A stretch of 64,000 nucleotides of DNA, taken from positions 34,007,340 through 34,071,339 of the forward strand of contig OY540811.1 in the NCBI GenBank assembly GCA_961205875.1. The letters are read 5' to 3'. Shown here one piece after another: positions 53,351 to 64,000 of the stretch (its first letter is position 1; every line of letters begins with the position of its first letter). A program made the position numbers and the translations under genes. Source of the stretch: Sialis fuliginosa. Taxonomy: Eukaryota; Arthropoda; Insecta; Megaloptera; Sialidae. The notes under the pieces are model-generated. The model made no database searches, was not told the DNA's origin, and was given only the letters and a program-made list of their open reading frames with translations.

Positions 53351-54527
53351 GATAAATTAACAACATTATCAATAATAAAGTGGACTAAAACCACTTTCAA
53401 AATAAAGTTTTTATCTTTAAATTAAGTGTGAAAATTAATGTGTTAAAATTTTTTTTTCCTTTGAATATATTTAACCAAAAATTGTTTTTTATGTTAGTTT
53501 ACTTCTAATTATACACGTTACTAGTCAACAAAACAATCTAATGTAGCTTATTTCTGTATATTGTTAACAATTTATATGATATCTTTCAGTATTTTTAACT
53601 TTTAAGGACAGTTTGGATGTTTTAAATTTACAACTAATAATTAGAGATTTGGTTCTATAGGCCTCTGAAACATATAATTTTTTGATCAAATACGAAGAAA
53701 ATTTTTATTTTTTATTTTCACGTTTTTTTTTATTTTCCGAAAACCAGTTGAGGTTCGGAGCTGAAACTTTCAGGATCGTAGTATTTTTATAGTATCAACA
53801 TATCCTGAAAATTTCAATCCAATATCTTTCGGGGGCAATTTTCATATGCTTATCCCCCTATGCCCTTTAAAAACAAAAAAATACTAGAAAGTATACGTTC
53901 CATTCTCTGTTACACAGTCTTTTGTATGAGATATACTGCAGACGCCAAATTATATTTAATTTTTTTTTTTTAATTATTAACAAAGTAAAATATTCTATTA
54001 TTTAAATATATACATGTGTTCTGCATATAAATTAAAAACTAAATTTTTCGAAATCAAATCTTTTTTTTATTGAAAAAAATATGGATAGTTCACAACTTGG
54101 TGCAAGGCCAATAACCTTAAAATGTTTATATTTAATTTAAGTGAGTAAGAAACCAGTTTCTCTGTTTTACAGTTAAAAAAAATCTGTAAAATTAAACATT
54201 TTTCTTTAATACTGAAATTTTATGGTAAGAAAAACAATATCATAAGTGATGTACGACAGTTTTTATCCTGAAGCACATATTTTACGAGTGTTCTCTCCAT
54301 TATATACTGACGTAGTTTTCTAAAGTATAATAAAATCTTATGATTCACGTTTTTGTTGTGTGAAACATATTTAGGAGATTATTGTGAGATTATATTTTTG
54401 AATCAACGAAATTGTTTCCTCGTATATTTTTTCACAAATTTGTACTTTTGTAAATATGATATTTTAAAGTACTTATTTCTGGAGTATTTTTTCAATCATT
54501 GTTATCTTGATTAAATCATTTTAGATA
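53351..54527. other. A+T-rich stretch, nothing recognised
   Basis: No structure that I can support. The ~200 bp around 53740-53890 are slightly more GC-balanced. Confidence 0.3.
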
Positions 54528-54620
54528 CAGTGAACCTTCTTTAAATCGACCAGCTATGGTTACATAAAAAAACGTCGCTAATCGTAATTTTAAACGAGAT
54601 CGATATCGAAACTGATTGAT
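54528..54620 (+). mobile_element. Tigger/pogo-like end
   Basis: TACAGTGAACCTTCTTTAAA then TCGACC resembles the CAGTGAAACCTC-type terminus of pogo/Tigger transposons. No partner end, so this is a fragment at best. Confidence 0.35.
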
Positions 54621-54665
54621 CTTTATTTATGTCTCGTCGAGAATTTCGTTCAAAAGATTATCAAT

Positions 54666-55858
54666 AAAAACATCTGCCAAGTAAATGCACAGTGCTTCCT
54701 CGTGCTAAATTCACCAAAGGTAGTTAATTATTATTGATCAATTTAAATAAAAATCGATAAATTACCCGGCATTGATTAACTATTTAATTTTTATACAATT
54801 TTGTTTAAAATAATTAGAAATTAAGAAACTTTTCTTAAGTCGCACCTGATTATTTTTTCGTATATTTTTAATTTGTTGACAATCTAAATCTAAATTTTTC
54901 TGTTATGCAAACGTTAAAATGACTTTTAAAATGCCAAAATGACATTTAATAAGTCAAAGTAAATATCAATTTAAAAAAAAACAAATAACGATTTTTTAAA
55001 GCAAATTGAGTAAATCTTTGTAAGGGAATATTTTACAACAAACGTTGTAGTGATCTAATTCTAAATTATAGGAAATTGAATGCATTGCTACAAAAGTTCT
55101 ATAAAATTTTCACGTTACGTGTTTTTCTTGAGATATCTTTAAAAAATAAATATTTTTGGGTATCGTCCCTCTCCCTCACACTCGATTTTAATAATTTTGA
55201 AATGGGACCGTTCTCAAACCAGACCCAACCAACCAACCAAGTTTCAATGCTTCATGAGTTCTTCTTCTTCTTTTGTTGGTGTTCTTTTCTTAATAATATA
55301 GCCAATGAGGTCTTCATATCGTGCATGTCTTGAGCGTTATTTTATTAATTTGGTTTTTTTATTTTTTTTATTATTTCTTTATTAATTAATTTCGCTATGT
55401 GTTTTCTAAAGTTATGTATATATTTTGACATATTTAACTATAATTTTTTTTGATTCTTTTAAATTCTTATAACTATACATATAAAGGGGATACAAATTTA
55501 GGATATTTTTTGCCACTGTGCCTGTCAGGGCAGGAAATAACGCACAGTACGGAAAGGATTTAAAAGATAAGGTTAGTAGTTCCCACATTAGGATTTTTTT
55601 TACACATAAACTCTTCTTTTTTTTACTATTCTTCCATTTACATAAATATTTTATTTTTTTACCTTATATTACTTTTTTAAATCTTTAGTTTTGTTAGTTT
55701 GATATATTTACAAAAAATTTTCGTAAACTTGCTGTTTATTCCAATGTAATATGACTTCATGAGTTATGCGTGTGACAAGGATTCAGAGGACAGACACATT
55801 GAAGTGTTTTCTTGATCTGAAATGAATTTGAAATCGGATAACATTTTTTTTCTTATTT
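54666..55858 (-). repeat. Family A repeat, copy A7, split by a retroposed insert
   Basis: The family A text runs from CATCTGCCAAGTAAATGCAC through AACGTTAAAATGACTTTTAA and AAATGGGACCGTTCTCAAAC to CTTCATGAGTT. It resumes after the insert with CTTCATGAGTTATGCGTGTG and GACAAGGATTCAGAGG. Confidence 0.7.
55250..55765 (-). mobile_element. Retroposed insert with 11 bp target duplication
   Basis: CTTCATGAGTT occurs at 55250-55260 and 55755-55765, bracketing 494 bp absent from all other family A copies. On the minus strand the insert ends in a GAAGAAGAAG-type 3' simple repeat, as in several non-LTR retrotransposons or SINEs. It has no inverted ends. No reverse transcriptase frame is left, so it is a 5'-truncated LINE or a SINE. 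A GC-balanced patch lies at 55512-55560. Confidence 0.7.
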
Positions 55859-56029
55859 TATTTTAATTAATTAATTCATTTGTTTATTATATAAGAATAA
55901 ATTTGTTTTTTTAAAGTAGTTTAGTAAAAAAACTGTGTTCAAAAGCTTAGTAGTTATCCTTTAAAAATCAATTTGCTTAATAATTTAATAGGCCAGACTC
56001 CAAGTTGATAAAATTGACAAAATTCAGAA

Positions 56030-56470
56030 ATAATGTTGACAGTGTCGTTATAATTTTCAGTGAAAGTACTAATTAAAAGCTACATTCTAGATTTTTTTCA
56101 GATTTTTTGAATCAAGAGTTTAGAAATTAAATGATATAGAATGATATTGAAAAGCAAATATATCGTGACTGAAGGGTTCAAATCAAAAGGTCGTTTGACA
56201 TTTTTTGTTGCATTTTAGAAGACCTATCTAAGGACACCCCACTTGATGGGGTAAGTGAAAAAAAATTGAATTTATTTTTCAGTCTATTGGAAGCGGGTCC
56301 AATAATTTTTTTTTCAAAATTTCATCATTTTTGTTTTTGAGTTATTAATCTACGTTCGTATACCAAATTTTATCTAAATCGGTATAAAATTTATATAAAC
56401 GTACGGACGGACGGACGGGCGGACAGAGCGAAACTAGAAGGGTTCCTAGTTCTCTACGGTACCCTAAAAT
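56030..56470 (+). repeat. Family E repeat, copy 3 (most complete)
   Basis: AGTGAAAGTACTAATTAAAA, GTGACTGAAGGGTTCAAATC, TTTTTTGTTGCATTTTAGAA, CACCCCACTTGATGGGGTAA, TTAATCTACGTTCGTATACC, a GGAC tetranucleotide tract (56403-56423) and the terminal TACGGTACCCTA. The end resembles the Harbinger-like GGGTTCCG terminus. Confidence 0.6.
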
Positions 56471-57383
56471 AGATATTAGGTGTATAATATTTAAAATTAA
56501 GACAGTCTTTAATGTGTTATTAAAGAAAATCATCAACAATATAAAAGCTATCCGCGCGAAACCTTTCCCCCTCCAATATGCACATACGCAACAGCCTTAA
56601 AACTCGGAACTCATTGGATTCTTAAAGTATAGATATAACAAAGTGATTTAAAACAAAAAAAATAGATCTAAGAATTATGTTCTTTTCAGGTCGATTTTTT
56701 GTCTAATTTGCTTGTACTATTAGTTTAATTTTGTATATAACTATTTTTGTTAAAAAGTTGAAATAAAATCGATAAATTGGGAGAAAACTAATTTTTTGGT
56801 TCTTCCCACACACGAGTGGGGGATGCTCACCTCATTGGAGAAAATTTCAGTATTTCTTGGTGACACCCCAAAGAACCAGTAAGTGAAAAAAATTTATAAT
56901 TCATTCGCCAGTTTTTTATTTTTTTATTTCATACTTCCAAAATTAACCCGACAGTCACAAGTTATGTAATATTGTGTGTATGTATGTAAATAGCATCACT
57001 TATTTACGTAACCAGATATGTTAATTAGTCTTTGATCTGATCTGTTGAGTGTGTTGTAGCAGTTGTACTGATTGCTACTTCAGATAGAATTGGAAACGGA
57101 ATGCACTACATAAACACTTAGCGTATATTGATTATCTTTCATAGTAGTAGCTATCTGTTCTAGAACTTACATCCGTGTGTATGAAGTATTTAATAATCAT
57201 ATTATTATGTAAGTTATTGAGATTGTTGTTAATTTGATTGCAATTTGGCTGTAGTTGTTATCAAAAAATCGATTGTTTTTGCATTTTCTTGAAGTATAAT
57301 ATTTTGAAAATATTCTGAGAAAATTTCAAGAATCCAATGGAGATATGTATGTAAATTAATAAATTCTATTCGTATAAATAAAT
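56471..57383. other. Unassigned, with an E-like fragment
   Basis: 56780-56960 contains CACGAGTGGGGGATGCTCAC, GACACCCCAAAGAACCAGTA and AACCCGACAGTCACAAGTTA, a distant relative of family E. Otherwise nothing recognised. Confidence 0.35.
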
Positions 57384-57668
57384 ATACAGAATGATTCAGC
57401 ACTGTCGTGCCAAACTTGAGCAGTCAATTAAGAAAAATATTTTAAGCAAAAAAAATTATATGAACATTTGTCCGGAAGTTTTTCGTGAGGGGGCTACAGC
57501 CCTCCAAAGATTTAATTCAAAATTAGTTTTTATTTAATATCTTGAGAACCCATTATACTAAAGTTATTAAAAATACAAGGTTTAATATTAATAATTGTTA
57601 TCGATTTAACTAATTATAATTCAAACCAGGGTTATATGGGGCCAGTGAGCCCATCGATTTTTTTTGTA
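57384..57668 (+). repeat. Family F left arm
   Basis: ATATACAGAATGATTCAGCA, then TGTCGTGCCAAACTTGAGCA, TTTTTCGTGAGGGGGCTACA and CAGGGTTATATGGGGCCAGT match the F arm. Homology stops at the CATCGATTTTTTTTG block, so this is a solo arm. Confidence 0.65.
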
Positions 57669-57918
57669 TAGGCAAAATTTACACGACCCAATCTACAATA
57701 CCCCCACTCTACCTCCCGACAAATCGGCCCTGCAGATTTAGTGGTGTATAGAGGTCTTTAGGTACATGTAAAAAATTCCTGTGGTATCCATGACAGTTTT
57801 TTTATTTAGTAAATTGTTAAAAATCTAAAATTTAGATATATAGCAGTTTCAATAGAAAAAGGCACATTTTCATTTTATTTTAAAATAATTCCAACTAAAA
57901 AAAGCATTTCGACGTTCC

Positions 57919-59307
57919 TTAAGGCAGTATTGCGGTATGATACCTAAAATTTTAAGCTTATTTCAGTTTTTTTTTTCGTTTTAAAATAAAATATATTCTT
58001 TCAGTTATTTTATATGTTTTTATTTGCATCTTAAAGTATTAATATTTTTTTAAATAAATTTTATAATAATTTGTGTATTTTCGGGTTAAAGCGGACTCCT
58101 CGAAAAAAAGGTGGGTGAGTGGTGGGAACTAGAGCTGGGCGCGTGAGTAATTTTTGTTCACGATCACGCACGCTCACGAGAGAAAATTTTTTAATCACGC
58201 CCGTTCACTCACGGTTACAAAAAAAATATTCACGATCACGCACGCTCACGAATTCTATTTTTTTACTCACGCACGGCGGGTCACGCTCGTGACCCGATTT
58301 AATCTAATTGTTGTAAATTAAATTTTGAAATGATGAAAATTAATGTTTTTTACGTGCAATATATTGTGTAGTATATTTTATATCCATATTATTTTCTTCA
58401 AAATTACATTCTAGTACAGTAATAGCAAACAAAACAATAAGAAAATAAAGCTACAATGCATTTTTAAATCTTTTTTTGATGTTGGCAATACTGACTGCTT
58501 CTAAAAATAACATTTATTTTTTATATTATATTTTTTAATGTCAAAATTTGTTTTAAGACATTATTATATTTATGCATTATTAGTTCAGATATTAAAAAAA
58601 GATCAAATAAGTTAAAAAAAATTATCTTCAAAATATACTCACGGACTCACGCACGAGAAAAATGTACTCACGCACGGTTGTTTTAATTTGATTCACGTTC
58701 ACGCCCGCTCGCGATTCAAGATTTGAAAATCGCTCACGCTCATGCGGGTCACGGCCGTGACCCGAAAAATTTACGGCCCGCGCCCAGCTCTAATGAGAGC
58801 CACATCTCTACTTGTAGTGATTTGAAACAAAAAAAATGAAATATATTTTTATATTAAAGACTTGCGTCTATCGTATTATTTTGGAATTAGACATCTATAT
58901 TAGTTAAAAACAAATTGGCAGACTTGTAAAAAAAAGTTGGTGAAAATCGTGTTTTTTTTTTCATTGAAAATTGAGAAAAAAATAAGAAATTATTTTAGGT
59001 AATATGATAACTACATATTAGTGTGTAGAACAAGTGTTAAAATTATAGCCCGATCGGTTGATTAGAATTTCGTTTCTGCTTCCTACCAACCGTAAAAAAG
59101 TGGTTTCAAGAAAATCGCATTTAAAGATTTAGTAACAGTTGTTACACTAACACGGGGTTCTCTTCTATGTGATATACATATATATAACTTCGTAAATACT
59201 TTGAATTTTGGTCTACAATTTTCACAGTTGTCATTATATTTTACTTAAAAAATATTATGTAAAAAAAATCGAAAATTTTAATTCGTCACACCGCAATACT
59301 GCCTTAA
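57919..59307. mobile_element. TTAA-flanked element with 18-20 bp ends, host of the nested hAT
   Basis: TTAAGGCAGTATTGCGGTAT at 57919 pairs with the complement of ACACCGCAATACTGCCTTAA ending 59307. TTAA is duplicated or part of the palindrome. TTAA targets are used by piggyBac elements, whose ends usually start CCC, so the superfamily is uncertain. Excluding the nested hAT it is about 720 bp. Confidence 0.65.
58130..58792. mobile_element. hAT MITE of a third family, CACGCTCACG-rich
   Basis: TAGAGCTGGGCGCG at the left is exactly mirrored at the right (CGCGCCCAGCTCTA ending 58792). Flanks GTGGGAAC and ATGAGAGC match at 5 of 8 positions, a possibly eroded duplication. Subterminal zones hold CACGATCACGCACGCTCACG twice and the GGGTCACGNNCGTGACCC palindrome on each side. 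The core is A+T-rich. No coding capacity. Confidence 0.75.
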
Positions 59308-60828
59308 ACATGAACAATATAAATTATCCACATACACACGAGTGGAGACATTTAAAAAGTACGAATTAATTCAAATTAAAAGAAAACGCAAACATTAAAC
59401 AATATTATTTTTAAAGTAAGCATTAATTATTGTAATACATCACAGGCAGATATTTATCTAACTAATCCATCAATTAATTTAAATAAAGCCTGTGAAATGC
59501 AAGATTTCATATTCAGAAATGGACGCCCCACTTTCGTCGGTCAGTATAATTTTTAATGTCGGCTGGCGCCACAGTACGAAAGTACCTTGTAACAGTCGTC
59601 CTCAAAATGTGTACAATATATTTGATTGATGATTTAAATTTAAGCACGGTGAGGACTTTGTTATATACTAATACGTAATTAAATATATTTTTCACTATTC
59701 TACCTTAATTAATAATAAAATATATTGATGGATATAGATGTGATAACATGTATATGTGATTACCATTACTTTATTTTTCCATGGAATATTGACACTTCTT
59801 ATGGAACAATTAAAAAAAAACAATTGACGCATCTATAGAGTGAAATTGCTTATACATACCAGTCCTTCTGACCCCTATCCCTTCTACTACTACTGATAAA
59901 TAGATTTTAATAACTAATTAAATATATCCATAGTGTAATATATGTTGAAAAAGTCAGTAATAATTAGAACTTAAGAATTAAATATATTTGTGTTGCAAGG
60001 ATTCGTATATAAGTATAAGGTGCGCCACCCCCAATACTTTAAAAAAATGTTTTTTTACAAATTAAGTCATACACGCTCTTACTTGACAGACTGTATCTAA
60101 ATACAGCTTTGCGACTAATAACAAAGTGCATTAGTTAAAAATTTTAAATTGACTTATATTATATAGGAAAAAAAATTTCAAAAGTCGAAATTTATATGTA
60201 TATAGTTAGAAAAATAATTGTATAGTTAGAAAAAAACACTTCACATAAGTACCGCTTTGGCCCTCTTTCCCCTCTTCACACGTAAGGATTATTCAAGTTT
60301 TATGAAACCCATTGCTACAAAGCCTTACGCAATTAATGTATACTCCCTTTGAATTAATTAATACAATTTTGTATTGAACTGACGAAATAGAAACATATAT
60401 TTTTTAATAACGTAAAACGAGATATTTTGGGTACTTCTGTAATACTTTATATGGCTATGCATATTTATGTCATAGTATGGGAATAATTAGAGGACTTTTC
60501 TCGCGTCGTGCATAAAGAAAATTATTAAAATTTATTATAATTTTAGGATTTTTAATGGCCCTGTGTGATAATGGTTGTGCTTTCTGTCGGATTAACTGTC
60601 GGATTGAGTAATCCTTTAAAAGACTGCGACAAATCTGTTATCTTTGGTTAAGTGGTGAAATATGACGATGAGAGAAATATATTTTTTCTCGTGCGCCTAC
60701 TTTTTTGTAGGTAGGTATTTAATTTTAAAGAAGTGATGGTTTTTAATAATGTTATTTGTAAAAATACTTTTTTAACGATTTACGAAGCATATGATTTGAT
60801 CTTTTCGAAAGCTGAGATATATTTATTA
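59308..60828. other. A+T-rich stretch, nothing recognised
   Basis: No family match or terminal repeat could be supported. Pieces near 59520-59600 are GC-balanced without an interpretable frame. Confidence 0.35.
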
Positions 60829-61272
60829 TATAGGGTGATTTACAACTAGTGTACAAAAATAACAGTAGATCGAGGATGTTATTTTAAGCAAAAAATATCA
60901 TATGAACATGTACGCCGAAATTCTTCGTGAGGGAGCTACAGCATTTCAAAAATGTTGTATTTATTTAATATTTAGAGAACTCATTGTGATACAGTTATGA
61001 AATTTGATAACCGGTATATTATTATTAAACAATAATAATTTAGATCAGGGGTGTATGGAGCCAGTGAGCCCACCAATTTTTATCAAGTATTTTTTTGTTC
61101 TTTTATTTTTTCCTGAGTTGGGTGTTGAAGATAATACGACACAAAATACACAAAAATATACTCATTTTTCATAGGATCAATCTTTTTCGAGAAATATCAA
61201 AAAAGTGAAAGTACTACAGATTTTTACTTATTAATACGGATGTTTCAAATAACACAAAATAAATTTATATTC

Positions 61273-61322
61273 TGTATGTATGTGTGTGCGTGCGTGTGTG
61301 TATACGTACGTATGTGCGTGTC
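61273..61322. repeat. TGTG/CGTG microsatellite
   Basis: About 50 bp of alternating purine-pyrimidine sequence (TGTATGTGTGTGCGTGCGTG...) inside the family F element. It has Z-DNA-type composition. Confidence 0.75.
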
Positions 61323-61334
61323 ATTTTTTACGTG

Positions 61335-61925
61335 TACGAAATATCGCAAATAAAAAATGTTATTGATTTCGTTGAGGGGCCAATCGAAGCGTCTTGACGT
61401 GAATATGATCTAAAAGAAATAATTTTTCGAAATTCAACCCCTACAGTGGCAAAAGGGGGTGTAAAAGTTTGTGTGGGTAAAAAATATTTTTGTGGTCGGA
61501 TTTACTTCAAACTTAGCATAAATATTCAACAATACAAATAATGAAACATGTATTTCAGTATTTTTGTTGTTGTCTAAACAGTCATTGAAGGGGTGAAAAC
61601 CATACTCAAAATTTGAATTTTAAAAACTAATTAATACGTCTGCTAATTCACGTTACTTTCGAAACAAATGCAATTAAATTTAAATTATCAGATTAGTTAC
61701 CTATCACAGAACATTTACCTATTCTAAAAATATTATTGACATTAGGATATTAAAAAAATTAATATTCATAATACAAAGGTGAGTTTTATTTCAGACAAAT
61801 TTCATTATATTTTTCATGTATACATATGAAAATATATCAACTATATGGAAATAATTATAATCAGAATTCAAGTATTTATAATAACAATTATACCATGTTG
61901 GGAAGTTTGGTTGTGTGGACCTCAA
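61335..61925 (+). repeat. Family D inside family F
   Basis: GGTCGGATTTACTTCAAAC, CAGTCATTGAAGGGGTGAAA, TTAATACGTCTGCTAATTC, AAAGGTGAGTTTTATTTC and TGTTGGGAAGTTTGGTTG match 41260-41750. The stretch 61340-61395 before it matches 42288-42352. The two loci carry these two blocks in opposite order. Confidence 0.6.
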
Positions 61926-62570
61926 ACGTCGAACAAAAAAATACTTGATAAAAATTGGCAGGCCCACTGACCCCATACACACCTGGTCTTAATTATTATT
62001 TTTTGATACTGGAAATCGATAGCACTTATTAATAATAAACCGCGGTAATCAAATATCATAACTGTTCCACAATGGTTTCACTAGATGTTAAATAAACACT
62101 GCTTTTAGTAAAATTTTTTTGAATACTGTGGCTTCCTCAACCAGAATTTCCGAACACAGGTTCACTTCACATAAAGTTTTTTGCTTAAAATTACATCCTC
62201 GATTCTCGATCTACAGTTAAATTTTTTTACACTAGTTGTAAATCAGCCTGTATAAAGAATAATATAAAATTTTTAATTTTCTAAAATATGCTTTTAATTT
62301 CATAGAATCTATTTCATTGTTTGATTCGACTGTTTTATAGATATTTTGATAAAAAACTTTTTTTTAAAAGCAGAAGAAAAAAACTGTTTTTTTTGGCTCT
62401 TCTATAAAGAAAGTAGTATATTTTGGTTAACAGTTAAGCGGTGATATATTGTATATTTAAAAGAAACAGAAACAGTTTGTGACAGTTATATCATCCTGAC
62501 CACGTTCCCTAAAGTAGACAAGTAATTATTATTTCACTTGCTCTTTCAGTCACACTGGCTGCTATAATAG

Positions 62571-62990
62571 TATACAGGGTGGGGCAATAGTGCGTGGAAG
62601 TTCGATAGCTCGTAGACCATAACAAATAAAAAAATCTTTCTGGGGTAAATGCACATACATAGAAATTATTTTCAATATACAGGGTGCTACAAAAAAATGT
62701 GGCACGCTTAAGGTAATTTTTTTTAAATAGAAAGGTCTGAATATTTTTGCATATTTAACACTTCTCTTGAGATGTATATTCGTATCTAAAATATTAGCCC
62801 CATCTGATGCCCGGTTTAGACGTAATAATTCACCACTTCCGCGGCCGCAATTAAATATGGACCTTATTGTAGGAGGTTGGTGGGTTCTTTTTTCAAATAT
62901 CTTAGAGCCACCATATACAGGATGTTCAACTTCAAAGTTATTTTTCTCAACTATTTCAAATGGAACACCCTATATATATTTTAACCATGT
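62571..62990. repeat. Cluster of ACAGGGTG-type termini
   Basis: TATACAGGGTGGGGCAATAG (62571), TATACAGGGTGCTACAAAAA (62677), TATACAGGATGTTCAACTTC (62916) and GGAACACCCTATA (62969, inverted) lie within 420 bp. Such ends recur in many insect elements. The first two are direct and may represent nested insertions. A 76-codon frame across it is incidental. Confidence 0.5.
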
Positions 62991-63126
62991 TATGTAGAAT
63001 TACAAAATGAACATTTTTTGTCTGTGCATGTTTATGGTTATTTGTAACCATTTTTATTTTATTGAGCAAAAAGTACAAAATTCAACAATATTTACTAAAA
63101 CAAATAATTTTTTTTCAAATAAAATA

Positions 63127-63208
63127 AATTTTAATTGTTCAATAATAAACTACCTTGGTTGAATTTAGCACGAGGAAGCACTGTGAATTTACTGGGCAGA
63201 TGTTTTTC
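63127..63208 (+). repeat. Family A 3' end fragment (A8)
   Basis: TTGTTCAATAATAAACTACC, TTTAGCACGAGGAAGCACTG and TTTACTGGGCAGATGTTTTT match the last ~80 bp of family A. Confidence 0.65.
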
Positions 63209-64000
63209 AATGGTTTTTAATCTGTGGAGACCTTCAATCTATCACGATGTATAACGATCTTCAAAGATCTCTGTAGATCGTTGTAGATCTTTGCAGGTCT
63301 CCATCAATCAAAAATCAGTGAAAAAATATGATTTTGTTTCAAAATACAGATTTATCAAGATCTGACTTGATCACTCTAGATCTAAAACTTTTTCTCGGGA
63401 TATAAGTTATTTACGCTTATTATGGACTCATTTGTGTAGCTATATAAAATCTTAAAATCAATATTAATTATCTTTTATTTTGATATATCAAAAAAGCTGT
63501 TATTTTAAAAAGAACGATATTATCAGCTCAAAAAATTCATAAGATTTTATCTTAACTGAACTCACACAATATTTTAAAGATCCTTACAATTTACAAGATA
63601 CTAACATCAAAAACTTCAAAGGTTTTGTATGATATTATAATATAATAAAGTGATATTTATTTTATATATTTAAATGCTTGTACAAATTTATACAAGAGAG
63701 AGAAAAAGTAGGACTTTGCAAGCCTTAAGCTAAATTTTGATTGGACAAATAAACAAAACAATCAAATAAACATACTTTCATGTATATACGATATAAATAA
63801 ACAATCATAATAATGTTGACGTTCTTTCAAAAAAGAAAGCTTGTATGCATATATAGTTTTAAATATTTAATTATATTTCTTTTTTGAGTTAGCTCTATCT
63901 TGAAGCATGAATTAAAACAACAAAAACGTTGATCTTTTTTTTTTTTTGTGCATATTTTGTATTAAATTTTAATACTGTATAACAGCAAAAAAGAATAGGT
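63209..64000. other. Unassigned, with GATCT-rich hairpin
   Basis: 63225-63302 contains GGAGACC...GGTCTCC and several AGATCT/AGATCG units, forming a weak compound hairpin. The rest to the window end is A+T-rich without recognised features. Confidence 0.35.

Larger units (their letters stand above)
60829..62254. mobile_element. Family F element, full length, TA target
   Basis: TAGGGTGATTTACAACTAGT at 60831 and the complement of ACTAGTTGTAAATCAGCCTG ending at 62252 are the termini, each followed by TA. Inverted arms run ~400 bp and include TCTACTGTTA-type, CTTCGTGAGGGAGCTACAG and GATCAGGGGTGTATGGAGCC blocks. The centre holds a TG/CG microsatellite and a family D insertion. No transposase is present. 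Long arms and a TA target fit a non-autonomous Tc1/mariner-like foldback. Confidence 0.75.

Noticed and set aside
1-64000. tRNA, rRNA and LTR retrotransposon genes
   Set aside because: Reading both strands I saw no cloverleaf with conserved boxes, no rRNA core motifs and no long direct terminal repeats with polyprotein frames. A covariance-model and profile search would be needed to exclude small RNAs.

Overview
This window looks like a nuclear genomic segment from an insect or a close arthropod relative. It is very A+T rich by eye and packed with transposon debris. The clues are the DNA transposon types (hAT, PIF/Harbinger, Tc1/mariner-like TA elements, Helitrons with arthropod-style 3' hairpins), a short interstitial array of the insect telomere unit TTAGG, and embedded GACA/GACG tetranucleotide tracts. 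No bacterial-type genes, operons, rRNA, tRNA or CRISPR array were seen. I found no complete host gene. The best host-coding candidate is one exon-like segment near 37.2-37.4 kb. Nearly all ORFs of 60-140 codons fall inside repeats and look like chance frames.

Layout. 0-10 kb: a degenerate ~125 bp tandem array, a Helitron-like end, and a hAT end (family I) split by a TA-type inverted-repeat element (family F); then family B and many hairpins. 10-16 kb: two nested elements with 3 bp target duplications (PIF/Harbinger-like), a hAT MITE with a perfect 8 bp target duplication, and a decayed mariner-type transposase. 16-26 kb: families E, A and K plus several small MITEs. 26-31 kb: a complete non-autonomous Helitron carrying a GC-rich coding-like insert, then families J, B, F and H. 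31-34 kb: a 1.53 kb near-perfect palindrome inside a hAT-like shell. 34-44 kb: inverted family D arms, a large family F palindrome, the exon candidate and three copies of family A. 44-53 kb: MITEs including two more hAT elements, a minisatellite-bearing MITE, family K and several foldback elements. 53-64 kb: a family A copy interrupted by a retroposed insert with an 11 bp target duplication, a hAT MITE inside a TTAA-flanked element, and a full-length family F element carrying family D.

How it fits together: the window is a layered record of transposition. Insertion order can be read at several loci from target-site duplications and from an empty-site comparison (family I at 4-5 kb versus 34 kb). 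Family letters A-L are my own labels for sequences recurring in this window, not database names. Coordinates of repeat edges without a target duplication are approximate, and copies were matched by eye.
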